Of a stretch of DNA of 64,000 bases, positions 17,136-26,229 are shown one piece after another. Position numbers and translations under genes: made by a program. This stretch comes from Paracidovorax valerianellae (GTDB lineage: Bacteria > Pseudomonadota > Gammaproteobacteria > Burkholderiales > Burkholderiaceae_C): NCBI RefSeq assembly GCF_900102625.1, contig NZ_FMZC01000002.1, forward strand, positions 397,990-461,989. Reading direction: 5' to 3'. The stretch's first letter is position 1, and each line of letters begins with the position of its first letter. The notes beneath the pieces are model-generated. The model ran no database searches and was not told where the DNA came from. It was given only the letters and a program-made list of their open reading frames with translations.

Positions 17136-18140
17136 TCACTGGGGCACGAAGCCGCTGCGCTGGATGATGCGCGTCCAGGCCTGGGTGTAGGCCTGCTGGC
17201 GCGCGCCCAGTTGCTGGGGCGACATCGGGGCCACGGTCAGGCCCATGGCGGTCAACTGGCGGTTCACCTCCGGCTGGGCGACCACCTTGGCCAGCGCCTG
17301 CGAAAAGCGCGTGACGAACGCGGCCGGCGTGCCGGCCGGCGCGTAGAAGCCGTAGTACGGAAGGTCCTCGAAGCCTTTCAGCCCGAGTTCGTCGAACGTG
17401 GGCACGTCCGCCAGGGCGGCCTGGCGCTGGGTGCCCAGCACGGCCACCACGCGCACCTTGCCGCCCTTGTGGTTCTCGATGAAGTCCTGCACCGAGCCCA
17501 CGCCGGCCGGAATCTGGTTGCCCAGCATGTCGGCGATCATCGGCGCGCTGCCGCGGTAGGGCGCTGCCACCAGGTCGATGCGGTATTTCTCGCCGATGAG
17601 CTTCACCAGAAACTCGGGGGTGGAAGCCGGTGCCGGAATGCCCACCGCGCCCTTGCCGCCGCCCTGCGTCGCGATCCAGTGCACGTAGTCGTTGAACGAC
17701 TTGGCCGGCAGGGCGCCGGACACCGCGAAGGCATTGACGAAGGTCGCCACGCCGCCGACCGGAATGAAGTCGGTCACCGGGTCGTAGCCCGGGTGCTTCA
17801 CCACCTGCGGCAGGATCGAGATGGTGTGGTCGTGCGAGAGGAACACGGTGTGCCCGTCCGCCGGGGCCGCTTTGAGCGCCTGGGCGGCGATCTGCCCGCC
17901 CGCGCCGGGGCGGTTGTCCACCACCACCGTCGTGCCCAGCTCGTCCTTGAGCTTTTCGGCCAGCAGCCGCGCGATCGCGTCGGTGCCGCCGCCGGGCGGG
18001 AACCCCACCAGCACGCGGATGGGCTGCCCGCTGGCAGGCGCCTGGGCCGAGGCCAGGGCGGCGACGCCCGTGGCACCCGCCAGAACGGCGGCGCGGGCGA
18101 CCTGCAAAACCCAGTGGCGGCGCGAAGAAGAACGGTGCAT
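17136..18140 (-). CDS. Bug/TctC-type tripartite tricarboxylate binding protein
   Basis: 334 residues with a signal peptide ending near ASAQA. Bug hallmarks are the N-terminal IRVLVGFPPGGGTDAIARLLA, the VVVDNRPGAGGQIAAQ loop that closes on ligand, and YRGSAPMIADMLG. These proteins bind carboxylates and other small acids for TctAB permeases, but most beta-proteobacterial copies are orphans, as here. GGAG six bases before the ATG at 18140 favours it over the ATG at 18152. It lies 57 bp downstream of argH on the same strand, possibly in one transcript. Confidence 0.93.
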   Translation of the reverse strand: MHRSSSRRHWVLQVARAAVLAGATGVAALASAQAPASGQPIRVLVGFPPGGGTDAIARLLAEKLKDELGTTVVVDNRPGAGGQIAAQALKAAPADGHTVFLSHDHTISILPQVVKHPGYDPVTDFIPVGGVATFVNAFAVSGALPAKSFNDYVHWIATQGGGKGAVGIPAPASTPEFLVKLIGEKYRIDLVAAPYRGSAPMIADMLGNQIPAGVGSVQDFIENHKGGKVRVVAVLGTQRQAALADVPTFDELGLKGFEDLPYYGFYAPAGTPAAFVTRFSQALAKVVAQPEVNRQLTAMGLTVAPMSPQQLGARQQAYTQAWTRIIQRSGFVPQ

Positions 18141-18197
18141 GAGCGGCTCCATGAAGTGTGCGAAACGGGAGAGCAGAAAACGGGCCGGTGCGGGCGG

Positions 18198-19673
18198 TCA
18201 GGCCAGCCGGCTGCGGTGGCGCGCCAGTTGGGCACGCACCTGCGCGGGCGCGGTGCCACCCAGCGTGTTGCGAGCGTTGAGCGAGCCGCGCAGGCTCAGC
18301 GCGTCGAACACGTCCTTTTCGATCTGCGGGTGAAAGCCCTGCAGCACGGCCAGGGGCAGTTCCGACAGGTCCACGTTGTGCGACACGGCGGCCTTCACGG
18401 CGTGGGCGACGGTTTCGTGCGCGTCGCGGAACGGCAGGCCCTTCTTGACCAGGTAGTCGGCCAGGTCGGTGGCGGTGGCGTAGCCCTTGAGCGCGGCCTG
18501 CTCCATGGCGGGCGCGTTGACGGTGATGCCGCCTTCTTTCTTGCCCGTGGCGGGGTTCAGCTGGCCGCCGACCATTTCGGCAAAGATGCGCAGCGTGTCC
18601 TTGAGCGTGTCCACCGTGTCGAACAGCGGCTCCTTGTCTTCCTGGTTGTCCTTGTTGTAGGCCAGGGGCTGGCCCTTCATCAGCGTGATGAGGCCCATCA
18701 GGTGGCCGACCACGCGGCCGGTCTTGCCACGCGCGAGTTCGGGCACGTCGGGGTTTTTCTTCTGCGGCATGATCGACGAGCCGGTCGTGAACCGGTCGGC
18801 GATCTTGATGAAGCCGAAGTTCTGGCTCATCCAGATGATGAGCTCTTCCGACAGGCGGCTCACGTGCACCATGCACAGGCTGGCGGCGGCCGTGAATTCG
18901 ATGGCGAAGTCGCGGTCGCTCACCGCATCCAGGCTGTTCTGGCACACGGCCGGCGCGCCGTTCGCGTCCACCATGCCCAGCGTTTTCGCCACGCGCTCGC
19001 GGTCCAGCGGGTAGGTCGTGCCGGCCAGGGCGGCGCTGCCCAGCGGCAGCACGTTGACGCGGCGGCGCACGTCGGCCATGCGGTCGGCATCACGCGCAAA
19101 CATCTCCACGTACGCCAGCATGTGGTGGCCGAAGCTCACCGGCTGGGCCACCTGCAGGTGGGTGAAGCCGGGCAGGATCACTTCGACGTTCTGCTCGGCC
19201 ACGTCGACCAGCGACACCTGCAGCTCTTTCAGCAGATCGGCGATCAGGTCGATCTCGCTGCGCAGCCACAGGCGCACATCGGTGGCGACCTGGTCGTTGC
19301 GGCTGCGGCCCGTGTGCAGGCGCTTGCCGGCATCGCCCACCAGCTGGGTCAGGCGTGCTTCGATGTTCAGGTGCACGTCTTCGAGGTCGAGCTTCCATTC
19401 GAAGGCGCCGGATTCGATCTCTTGCTGGATCTGCGCCATGCCGCGCTGGATGGAGGCATGGTCTTCCCCGCTGATGATCCCCTGCGCGGCCAGCATGTCG
19501 GCATGCGCCAGGCTGCCCGCGATGTCGGCCTGCCACAGGCGCTTGTCGAAGAACACGCTCGACGTGTAGCGCTTGACCAGATCGCTCATGGGTTCGGAGA
19601 ACAGCGCGGACCAGGCCTGGGCCTTGGTGGCGAGTTGGTCGTGGGAGGGTTGCGAAGATGGGCTGGAGGACAT
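18198..19673 (-). CDS. argH: Argininosuccinate lyase
   Basis: 491 residues, slightly longer than the usual 460 because of a Ser-rich N-terminal extension. It cleaves argininosuccinate to arginine and fumarate, the last step of arginine synthesis, in the cytoplasm as a homotetramer. The fumarase/aspartase-superfamily signature [12 protein letters not shown] is present, as are [13 protein letters not shown] and the TGSS catalytic serine loop. It diverges from the LytS-type kinase gene with a 51-bp gap; the same gene order occurs at the algZ-algR locus of pseudomonads. Confidence 0.97.
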   Translation of the reverse strand: MSSSPSSQPSHDQLATKAQAWSALFSEPMSDLVKRYTSSVFFDKRLWQADIAGSLAHADMLAAQGIISGEDHASIQRGMAQIQQEIESGAFEWKLDLEDVHLNIEARLTQLVGDAGKRLHTGRSRNDQVATDVRLWLRSEIDLIADLLKELQVSLVDVAEQNVEVILPGFTHLQVAQPVSFGHHMLAYVEMFARDADRMADVRRRVNVLPLGSAALAGTTYPLDRERVAKTLGMVDANGAPAVCQNSLDAVSDRDFAIEFTAAASLCMVHVSRLSEELIIWMSQNFGFIKIADRFTTGSSIMPQKKNPDVPELARGKTGRVVGHLMGLITLMKGQPLAYNKDNQEDKEPLFDTVDTLKDTLRIFAEMVGGQLNPATGKKEGGITVNAPAMEQAALKGYATATDLADYLVKKGLPFRDAHETVAHAVKAAVSHNVDLSELPLAVLQGFHPQIEKDVFDALSLRGSLNARNTLGGTAPAQVRAQLARHRSRLA

Positions 19674-19724
19674 GGGAGGGCAATAATCCGGAGGTTCCGA
19701 CAACCGGAACACCCGGATGCCGCA

Positions 19725-20786
19725 ATGCAAGAGACGCAAATTTTATCGACCCGGCCCCAGCCACTTTCAGAAGACCCCCGCCAGCCCCTCGGCCGGCGGG
19801 TGCTGGTGTTCGACGCCTGCCATGCCGGCGTGATCCTGCGCGCGGTGCTTTTCGTGGAAGCGGTGCTCGGCGTGGGCGCCCTGTTCAACGCCGCCACGCC
19901 GCTGGAATGGCTCTCGCGGCTGTCGCTGTTGACCGGCGGCGCCCTGCCCGCCACGCTGGCCTGGCTGGTCACCGCCTGCAGCCTGAAGACCGTGCTGCAG
20001 CGCCTGTCGGTGGTCCAGCAATACGCCGCGGGCGTGGCCCTGGGCATGATCTCGGGCGTGTACGCCTGCGGCATGCTGGCGCTGGTGGGCGTGACCACCG
20101 ACCCGCCGTGGCTGGCGAGCGGCGCCAGCGGCGCCCTGCTGTCGGCAGCGCTCGTTGCGGCCCTGGTGCTGCGGGCCCGCGCCCGCACGCCGGCCGCTAC
20201 CACCGCGCGGCTGTCGGAGCTGCAGTCGCGCATCCGCCCGCATTTTTTGTTCAACACGCTCAACAGCGCCATCGCGCTGGTGCGGGCCGAGCCGGCCAAG
20301 GCCGAGGCGCTGCTGGAAGACCTGAGCGATCTGTTCCGCCACGCGCTCGTGGAGCAGGGCGAATCGGCCACGCTGGGCGAAGAGATCACCCTGGCGCGCC
20401 GCTACCTGGACATCGAGCAGGTGCGCTTCGAAGAGCGGCTGCGCGTGCAATGGTCGCTGGACGCCCGCGCCGACGGTGCCCGTCTGCCCCCCCTGCTACT
20501 GCAGCCGCTGGTGGAAAACGCGGTCAAGCATGGGGTGGAGCCCAGCCCGCAAGGCGGCAAGGTGCGCATCGTGACCGAGCTGCGGGGCAGCCGCGTGATC
20601 GTCGTCATCACCAACACCATGCCCGCTGCGCCCCAGCGCGACACCAGCCTGCCGCGCGGCCACGGCATCGCCCTGGCCAACGTGCGCGACCGCCTGCGCC
20701 TGCTGCACGACGTGCAGTGCGAGTTCAGCGCCGGCATGCAAAATGGCCGCTATCAGGTGCGCATTTCGCTGCCTACACGGTCCTGA
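19725..20786 (+). CDS. LytS/AlgZ-type sensor histidine kinase
   Basis: 353 residues. Four or five hydrophobic helices occupy residues 35-150 without an obvious periplasmic sensor. The His_kinase domain follows with [10 protein letters not shown], placing the phospho-acceptor at His173, and then a short ATPase domain with [14 protein letters not shown] and [14 protein letters not shown]. This is the HPK8/LytS class that partners LytTR-domain regulators. The regulator gene follows 34 bp downstream. By position next to argH it corresponds to AlgZ/FimS of pseudomonads. The signal sensed is unknown. Confidence 0.9.
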   Translation: MQETQILSTRPQPLSEDPRQPLGRRVLVFDACHAGVILRAVLFVEAVLGVGALFNAATPLEWLSRLSLLTGGALPATLAWLVTACSLKTVLQRLSVVQQYAAGVALGMISGVYACGMLALVGVTTDPPWLASGASGALLSAALVAALVLRARARTPAATTARLSELQSRIRPHFLFNTLNSAIALVRAEPAKAEALLEDLSDLFRHALVEQGESATLGEEITLARRYLDIEQVRFEERLRVQWSLDARADGARLPPLLLQPLVENAVKHGVEPSPQGGKVRIVTELRGSRVIVVITNTMPAAPQRDTSLPRGHGIALANVRDRLRLLHDVQCEFSAGMQNGRYQVRISLPTRS

Positions 20787-20820
20787 ACGCTCCTTTCGCC
20801 CTTGCCCCTGCACATCCGCC

Positions 20821-21567
20821 ATGCACATCCTGATCGTTGACGACGAAGCCCTGGCCCGAAGCCGCCTGCGAACGCTGCTGGGCGACTGCGACGCGCGGCA
20901 CACCTGTGCCGAGGCCGCCAATGCCGCCGATGCGCTCGCGCAGATGCAGCCCTCGGGCGGCCGCGCGTTTGACGCCGTGCTGCTGGACATCCACATGCCC
21001 GGGCAGGACGGCCTGGCGCTGGCGCATGCGATGCGCGCCCTGCCCTTCGCGCCCGCCATCGTGTTCGTGACCGCGCATGCCGATCACGCCGTGAGCGCGT
21101 TCGAACTGGACGCGGTGGATTACCTCACCAAGCCCGTGCGCCGCGAGCGGCTGGAGCAGGCCCTGGCCAAGGCCCGGCGCGCCTCCCAGCAGGGCGCACC
21201 GCTGCCGCTTCCCACGGCGCTGCCCGAAGGCGAAGCGCTGGTGATCCAGGACCGGGGCCGCACCGAGCGCGTGCCGCTGTCCGAAGTGCTGTACCTCAAG
21301 GCCGAGCAGAAGTACCTGACCGTGCGCACCGCCCTGCGCAGCTACATCCTGGACGGCTCGCTGAGCGAGCTGGAGGCGCGCCATGGCGACCGCTTCCTGC
21401 GCATCCACCGCAACGCCCTGGTGGCCCGCCGCGCGGTGCGCGCGCTGGAAAAGCACTACGACCCCGAAGAGGGCGAAGGCTGGGCCGTGCGGCTGCACGG
21501 GCTGACCGAACTGCTGGCGGTTTCGCGCCGCCAGGTCACGGCCGTGCGGGAAGAGCTGGCCCGCTAA
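20821..21567 (+). CDS. LytTR-family response regulator (AlgR-like)
   Basis: 248 residues. The receiver domain has IVDDEA at the N-terminus, the phospho-acceptor Asp56 in LLDIHMPGQDG, and YLTKPVR near residue 104. A LytTR DNA-binding domain spans about residues 145-248 (VPLSEVLYLKAEQKYLTV, FLRIHRNALVARRAV). It is the cognate partner of the kinase 34 bp upstream. AlgR-type regulators control motility and surface polysaccharide genes; the targets here are unknown. In pseudomonads hemC follows, but here a ZIP transporter gene on the other strand does. Confidence 0.92.
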   Translation: MHILIVDDEALARSRLRTLLGDCDARHTCAEAANAADALAQMQPSGGRAFDAVLLDIHMPGQDGLALAHAMRALPFAPAIVFVTAHADHAVSAFELDAVDYLTKPVRRERLEQALAKARRASQQGAPLPLPTALPEGEALVIQDRGRTERVPLSEVLYLKAEQKYLTVRTALRSYILDGSLSELEARHGDRFLRIHRNALVARRAVRALEKHYDPEEGEGWAVRLHGLTELLAVSRRQVTAVREELAR

Positions 21568-21581
21568 CTTCTAATGTTTTA

Positions 21582-21633
21582 GGCCGCCAGCGCAGTAAAG
21601 ACGGCGGTACATTGCTATCAATAACATAGCAAT
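21582..21633. repeat. Dispersed element: hairpin plus ATTGCTAT-N7-ATAGCAAT
   Basis: ATTGCTAT (21611-21618) and ATAGCAAT (21626-21633) are perfect 8-bp arms around seven bases. A second small hairpin, CCGCC (21584-21588) with GGCGG (21603-21607), abuts it. This is the best-preserved copy in the window and lies between the response regulator and the ZIP gene, where it may also serve as a bidirectional terminator. Confidence 0.6.
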
Positions 21634-21707
21634 CGAGCAAACCGGGTACGAAGGCCGCCAGCAGAGCGCTTCCTTCGGGCAGCGCCGCATCCGCGGCGGC
21701 CGCCGGC

Positions 21708-22577
21708 TCAGTGCGCGTGGGCCATCCCGCTCACCAGCGTGACCACGACCATGCCCGCCACCAGCCAGGCGATCTGCGCCACCGTCTGGCGCGCGCTCAG
21801 CCGCTTTTGCAACTGTGGAATCAGGTCGGCCAGCGCCACGTAGACGAAGCTGCTGGAGGCGATGGCCAGAAAGTAAGGCAGCCACTCCTGCAGCTCGCCG
21901 ACCAGAAAGTAGCCCACCACGCCGCCGAGCGCGGTCACCGCGCCGGCCAGCGACACCTTCACCAGCGCCATGCGGCGGTTAGCGCTGGACTGGCGCAGCA
22001 CCACCAGGTCACCCATGTGGTGCGGCACCTCGTGCGCCAGCACCGACAGCGCCGCCACCAGGCCCAGCCGCAGGTCGGCCATGAAGGCGGACGCGATCAG
22101 AATGCCGTCGCCGAAGCAATGCACGCTGTCGCCGGTGAGTAGCGCCCAGCCACCGCCGCGCCGCACGGGGCCGTCATCGCCGCCATGAACGTGGCCGTGG
22201 CTGGCGTGTTCCTGGTGCGCGGCGCCGTGGTCGTGCCCATGGGGATGTCCGTGGCCATGTCCGCGCCCGTGGTGATGGCCGTCGGAATGCTCATGCCCGT
22301 GGTGCCACAGCTCGGCCTTGTCGAGCAGGAAGAAGAACACCAGCCCCACCAGCAGCGTGGCGAACAGGTCGTGCGCACCGGCCTGGCTCTCGAACGCCTC
22401 GGGCAACAGATGCATGAAGGCGGTGGCCAGCAGCGCGCCAGCCGCCAGGCTCAGCAGGTGCTGCGGCCCCACGCCATGCCGGCCATCGCCCAGGCCCGCG
22501 CGCATGAACAGGGCGGCCACCCACACGCTGCCGATGCCCGCCGCCAGCGTGGCCAGGATGATTGCTGCCAAAGTCAT
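21708..22577 (-). CDS. ZIP-family divalent metal transporter
   Basis: 289 residues with about eight membrane helices. The ZIP signature is clear: the helix with SVHCFGDGILIASAFM (H-x3-D type binuclear metal site) and the following HEVPHHMGDLVVL. A very His-rich cytoplasmic loop occupies about residues 92-135 (HHGHEHSDGHHHGRGHGHGH), typical of zinc-handling members. It moves zinc or related metals into the cytoplasm; zinc is the likely but unproven substrate. No Zur-like site was seen. It occupies the place where hemC stands in pseudomonads. Confidence 0.92.
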   Translation of the reverse strand: MTLAAIILATLAAGIGSVWVAALFMRAGLGDGRHGVGPQHLLSLAAGALLATAFMHLLPEAFESQAGAHDLFATLLVGLVFFFLLDKAELWHHGHEHSDGHHHGRGHGHGHPHGHDHGAAHQEHASHGHVHGGDDGPVRRGGGWALLTGDSVHCFGDGILIASAFMADLRLGLVAALSVLAHEVPHHMGDLVVLRQSSANRRMALVKVSLAGAVTALGGVVGYFLVGELQEWLPYFLAIASSSFVYVALADLIPQLQKRLSARQTVAQIAWLVAGMVVVTLVSGMAHAH

Positions 22578-22644
22578 GGTGTCTCGCGCTTTCCCTAGGG
22601 CCTCGCGGCCTCGTCAATCGATTCGATGCAGCGCGCCGGGCGCG

Positions 22645-22666
22645 CAAAAAAAGCCCCGAAGGGCTT
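22645..22666 (-). terminator. Intrinsic terminator of the dienelactone hydrolase gene
   Basis: AAGCCC (22651-22656) and GGGCTT (22661-22666) close a CGAA/TTCG tetraloop, and on the minus strand the stem runs into seven or more T residues (22652-22646). It lies 50 bp beyond the hydrolase stop. Confidence 0.8.
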
Positions 22667-22716
22667 GAGGAGCGGATTCGCAGCGGCCCGGAGGCCGCCC
22701 GCGAAGGCTTGTGGCT

Positions 22717-23625
22717 TCAGGCCACGCCGTGCGTCTTGAACCACTCCAGCGCCCGCTTCCAGCCATCTTCGGCGGCTTCCTTGCGAAAGCTCGGCCGGTA
22801 GTCGGCGTGGAAGGCATGGGGCGCATCCGGGTACACGACGAACTGCGACGCCTTGGCGGCGGCGGAGCCGGTCTGCAGTGCCGCTTTCATCTTATCAATC
22901 GTGTCAAGGGGGATGCCGCTGTCTTTTTCGCCGTACAGGCCCAGCACCGGCGCCTTGAGGATGGGCGCGATGTCCACGGGGTGCTTGGGGGTGAGTTCGC
23001 TCGCCTGCCCGACCAGCCGGCCGTACCAGGCCACGCCCGCCTTGACGGGGCCGTGGGCGGCGTACAGCCAGGTGATGCGGCCGCCCCAGCAAAAGCCGGT
23101 GATGCCGACCTTCTTCAGGTCGCCGCCGTTTTCGCCGGCCCATTTCACGGTGCCGTCCAGATCGGCCAGCACCTGCGCGTCGGGCACCTTGGACACCAGC
23201 TCGCTCATCAGCTTGGCGGCTTCGGTGTATTGCAGGGGGTCGCCCTGGCGGGCATAGAGCTCGGGCGCGATGGCCAGGTAGCCGGCCTTGGCGAAGCGCC
23301 GGCAGGTGTCGGCGATGTATTCGTGCACGCCGAAGATTTCCTGGATCACCAGCACCACCGGCAGATCGGTCTTGCCGGCCGGGGCGGCGCGGTAGGCCGG
23401 CACCTTGAAACCGTTCACTTCGATGCTGACCTTGCCGGCCGTCAGCCCGTCCGCAGGAGTCTGGATGGCGGTCTGCGCCATCACGGGCATGGCCGCGGCG
23501 GCGTAGCCCACGCCAAAGCCGGCGCCCAGGGCCACACGCATCGCGGTTCGGCGGGTCGCGCCCGCTTCGGTGCTCTGGCCCGGCAAGAGGGCATCGAAAT
23601 CGGTCTTGAGGTCATCACGCAGCAT
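22717..23625 (-). CDS. Secreted dienelactone-hydrolase-family enzyme
   Basis: 302 residues. A TAT-like N-terminus (TRRTAMRVALGAG, residues 24-36) and export segment end near PVMAQ. The alpha/beta hydrolase core has IQEIFGVHE (Glu96), nucleophile Cys179 in GFCWGG, Asp in GEKDSGIP and His in DAPHAFHADYR, the full Cys-based catalytic set of dienelactone hydrolases. Cytoplasmic relatives act in chloroaromatic breakdown, but exported paralogues have unknown substrates. AGGAG seven bases before the ATG fixes the start. The gene stands alone with its own terminator. Confidence 0.9.
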   Translation of the reverse strand: MLRDDLKTDFDALLPGQSTEAGATRRTAMRVALGAGFGVGYAAAAMPVMAQTAIQTPADGLTAGKVSIEVNGFKVPAYRAAPAGKTDLPVVLVIQEIFGVHEYIADTCRRFAKAGYLAIAPELYARQGDPLQYTEAAKLMSELVSKVPDAQVLADLDGTVKWAGENGGDLKKVGITGFCWGGRITWLYAAHGPVKAGVAWYGRLVGQASELTPKHPVDIAPILKAPVLGLYGEKDSGIPLDTIDKMKAALQTGSAAAKASQFVVYPDAPHAFHADYRPSFRKEAAEDGWKRALEWFKTHGVA

Positions 23626-23760
23626 GGTCTGGCTCCTGGTTGAGTGAAAGGATCGGCAGCGCAAGAGTCTAGGGCCTGCCGCCCGCTGCGGCATGCCACG
23701 CCGGCACGCACGGGATTCTGAAGGCCCAGCGCCTGACTCCGCCCTGTCCTTCCCGCTTCA

Positions 23761-23782
23761 AATTTCTGTCTTGACAGAAATT
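23761..23782. promoter_or_regulatory. Palindromic operator overlapping the gbsR-like promoter
   Basis: A perfect inverted repeat, AATTTCTGTC (23761-23770) and GACAGAAATT (23773-23782), with a two-base centre. It contains TTGACA (23771-23776), which stands 16 bases before TAGACT (23793-23798). The start codon follows at 23805. Binding here would block the promoter, so autorepression by the GbsR-like protein is the simplest reading. A degenerate second copy is at 24380. Confidence 0.75.
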
Positions 23783-23804
23783 AAAGAAAGCCTAGACTGC
23801 GCCC

Positions 23805-24365
23805 ATGCAACTCACCGATATCGCCCAACGCTTCGTGGTCCACTGGGGAGAGATGGGCACCGCCTGGGGCGTAAACCGCACCGTGGCCCAGATCCACGCG
23901 CTGCTTTTCTTCCACGGCCGTCCGCTGCATGCGGAAGAGATCTGCGAAACCCTGGGCGTGGCCCGCTCCAATGCCAGCAACAGCCTGAAAGAGCTGCTCA
24001 ACTGGAACCTGATCCGCACCACGCACGTGCTGGGCGACCGGCGCGACTATTTTGAAACCTCCACCGACGTGTGGGAGCTGTTTCGCACCGTGGTGCGCGA
24101 GCGCAAGGAGCGCGAGTTCGACCCCACCGTGCGCCTGCTGCGCGAACTGGTGGCCCGCCCCGACTTCGCCAGCGAAACCGCCGACGCGCAGGACCGCGTG
24201 CGCGAAACACTGCACCTCATGGATTCGCTCGGCGTGTGGGCTGACGAAATGCTGCGGCTTTCCCCATCTACCTTGGACAAGGTCTTGCGCCTGGGTGCCA
24301 GCGTGCAGAAGTTCGTGCGGGGCGGCGATGCCGGCAAGGCGCCGAAGCCCGACGACCCCAACTGA
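23805..24365 (+). CDS. GbsR-like MarR-superfamily regulator
   Basis: 186 residues. The winged-helix region (residues 25-90) has the GbsR pattern WGVNRTVAQIHALLFFHGRPLHAEEICETLGVARSNASNSLKEL, followed by a basic wing (HVLGDRRDYFETSTDVWELF) and a helical C-terminal dimerisation part. GbsR controls choline uptake genes in Bacillus, but proteobacterial members are widespread and largely uncharacterised. The gene probably represses itself and the DCC/SDR/DoxX/DUF2269 operon downstream through the matched palindromes at 23761 and 24380. Confidence 0.88.
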   Translation: MQLTDIAQRFVVHWGEMGTAWGVNRTVAQIHALLFFHGRPLHAEEICETLGVARSNASNSLKELLNWNLIRTTHVLGDRRDYFETSTDVWELFRTVVRERKEREFDPTVRLLRELVARPDFASETADAQDRVRETLHLMDSLGVWADEMLRLSPSTLDKVLRLGASVQKFVRGGDAGKAPKPDDPN

Positions 24366-24379
24366 TTTTTTTGCCCGGT

Positions 24380-24401
24380 CATTTCTGTTTCCAATGAAAT
24401 T
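24380..24401. promoter_or_regulatory. Second, degenerate copy of the GbsR-type operator
   Basis: The 22 bases from CATTTCTGT to GAAATT agree with the perfect palindrome at 23761 at 16 of 22 positions, and the outer half-sites (ATTTCTGT and GAAATT) are retained. It is 17 bases ahead of the DCC-family gene start, after the regulator's stop, so it may give the operon separate regulation. Confidence 0.55.
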
Positions 24402-24417
24402 TCGGAAGGATTGAAAG

Positions 24418-24888
24418 ATGAGCTCCGCAACCCGCCTGAACCCGGCCGTCTATCCCCTGACCCTGTACTTCGACTCGCGCTGCCGCCTGTGCGCCGCCGA
24501 GATGGGCAACCTGATGGTGCGCAACACCGATGGACTGCTGCGCTTCGCCGACGTCTGGGCGCCCGACTTCGAAGGCCCTCCCGCCGGCACGACCCAGGAA
24601 GAGCTTTTGACCCTGATCCATGCGCGCCAGGCCGATGGCGGCCTGCTGCGGGGCGTGGCGGTGTTTCGCGCGGCATACGAAGCGGTCGGCCTCGGCTGGG
24701 TGACGGCCGCCACGCGCTGGCCCGTGATCGGCCCGCTGGCCGACAAGGTCTATCCGGTGCTGGCACGCAACCGCTACCGCCTGCCCCAGTGGCTGGTGCA
24801 GGGCCTCTTCGAGCGGGCCAGCGGCGCGGCGGCCCGGCGCGCTGCTGCCCGCCACTGCAAGCCCGACGACGACCAGTGCCGGCTCTGA
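24418..24888 (+). CDS. DCC-family (DUF393) thiol-disulfide protein
   Basis: 156 residues. The diagnostic N-terminal strand and motif LYFDSRCRLCAAEM provides a thioredoxin-like C-x2-C, replacing the D-x-x-C-x-x-C of canonical members by S-R-C-R-L-C. Helices and the RWPVIGPLADKVYPVLARNRYRLP stretch follow, as in DUF393 proteins. Redox or disulfide function is presumed from the motif but not shown for the family. First gene of an operon with an SDR and two small membrane proteins, preceded by a GbsR-type operator. Confidence 0.8.
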   Translation: MSSATRLNPAVYPLTLYFDSRCRLCAAEMGNLMVRNTDGLLRFADVWAPDFEGPPAGTTQEELLTLIHARQADGGLLRGVAVFRAAYEAVGLGWVTAATRWPVIGPLADKVYPVLARNRYRLPQWLVQGLFERASGAAARRAAARHCKPDDDQCRL

Positions 24889-24961
24889 TCCACAAAAGCC
24901 GGGCGATACACGCCGCAGACCATTCCATTCCCTTGCATTCCACTTCTTCAAAGGCCATGCC

Positions 24962-25864
24962 ATGCACATCCTTCTGACCGGCTCGACCGGATTCTTCGGC
25001 CGCACGGTGCAGCGCGCACTCGAACGCGCAGGCCACACGGTGCACGGTGGCGTCTCGCCGCGCCGCGCTGCCGGCCAGCCCGGCCAGGTGGCGATGGACT
25101 TCGCCCATGACACCGATCCCGCCGTGTGGCTGCCGCGCCTGGCAGGCATCGATGCCGTGGTGAACGCCGTGGGCGTGCTGCGCGACACACGCGCCCGGCC
25201 GATCGACGCGCTGCACCAGCACACGCCCGTGGCGCTGTTCGATGCCTGCGCGCAGGCCGGCGTGCGGCGCATCGTGCAGATCTCAGCGCTCGGCATCGCG
25301 AACAGCGCCACGCGCTATGCCACCACCAAGCGGGCAGCCGACACGCACCTGCTCGGGCTGACCGCGCGCGGAGACGTCTCGGGCGTGGTGCTGCGGCCCA
25401 GCATCGTGTTCGGCCGCGGCGGCGCCAGCAGCGCGCTGTTCATGAACCTGGCCCGGTTGCCCGTGGTGGTGCTGCCCGGCGCCGTGCTTCAGGCCAGCGT
25501 GCAGCCGGTGGCGGTGCACGATCTCGCTGAAGCGGTGGTCGCCCTGATGGGCCCGGCGCTGGGCACCACCGGCCTGATCGAATGCAGCGGCCCTGAAGCC
25601 GTGCCCATGGCAGGCCTGATCGCCAGCCTGCGCCAGCAAAGTGGCCACGGCCCGGCACGCGTGCTGCGGCTGCCCGAGCCACTCAGCCGCCTGAGCGCGC
25701 GGCTGGGCGACCAGGTGCCCGGCGTGCCGTGGTGCAGCGAAACGCTCGCGCTGCTGGGCAGCGACAACACGGCGGACCCCGCGGCCCTGCGGCGCCTGCT
25801 CGGCCACGAGGCCACCCACTACCGCCGCCTGGTCGAAAGCGCCTGGGTGCAGGCCGCGCGATGA
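24962..25864 (+). CDS. NAD(P)-binding SDR-type oxidoreductase
   Basis: 300 residues. An atypical SDR: N-terminal dinucleotide loop GSTGFFG (residues 7-13), VVNAVGVLRD after the fourth strand, and YATTKRAAD carrying the Y-x3-K pair. A C-terminal half with LRPSIVFGRGG resembles nucleoside-diphosphate-sugar epimerases and NDUFA9-like proteins. Substrate unknown. Its stop overlaps the next start as ATGA. In some genomes this enzyme is fused to a DoxX-like domain, which agrees with the DoxX-like gene that follows. Confidence 0.85.
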   Translation: MHILLTGSTGFFGRTVQRALERAGHTVHGGVSPRRAAGQPGQVAMDFAHDTDPAVWLPRLAGIDAVVNAVGVLRDTRARPIDALHQHTPVALFDACAQAGVRRIVQISALGIANSATRYATTKRAADTHLLGLTARGDVSGVVLRPSIVFGRGGASSALFMNLARLPVVVLPGAVLQASVQPVAVHDLAEAVVALMGPALGTTGLIECSGPEAVPMAGLIASLRQQSGHGPARVLRLPEPLSRLSARLGDQVPGVPWCSETLALLGSDNTADPAALRRLLGHEATHYRRLVESAWVQAAR

Positions 25865-26229
25865 ACGCCGACACCGCCCGCTGGCTGCGCGGCAGCCTCG
25901 TCCTGGTGTGGCTGGGCACCGCGCTGGCCAGCGCCATCGAAGCGCAAGGCCAGGGGCGCGACCTGCTGGTGCGCGGCGGCCTGCAGAACGAAGCCTGGAT
26001 CCAGGCCCTGGTGTGGGGCGGCATCGCGGCCGACACCGCCATCGGCCTGGCGCTGTGGCTGCGCCCCGGGCGCGCCACCGATGCCATGGCGCTCGCGCTG
26101 ATGGGCGTGATGACCGCCGTCGCGACGGTGCTGCTGCCCACGCTGTGGCTGGACCCACTGGGCCCGCTGCTCAAGAACCTGCCCATCGCCGCGATCTTCA
26201 TCGCCTTGTTGAAAGCACCCCGCACATGA
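25861..26229 (+). CDS. DoxX-like small membrane protein
   Basis: 122 residues with four predicted helices (GSLVLVWLGTALASAIE, WIQALVWGGIAADTAIGLALWL, ALALMGVMTAVATVLL, LPIAAIFIALLK), the topology of DoxX-like proteins. It overlaps the SDR gene before it and the DUF2269 gene after it, each by ATGA, so the three are translationally coupled and likely work together in the membrane. Activity unknown. Confidence 0.75.
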   Translation: MNADTARWLRGSLVLVWLGTALASAIEAQGQGRDLLVRGGLQNEAWIQALVWGGIAADTAIGLALWLRPGRATDAMALALMGVMTAVATVLLPTLWLDPLGPLLKNLPIAAIFIALLKAPRT

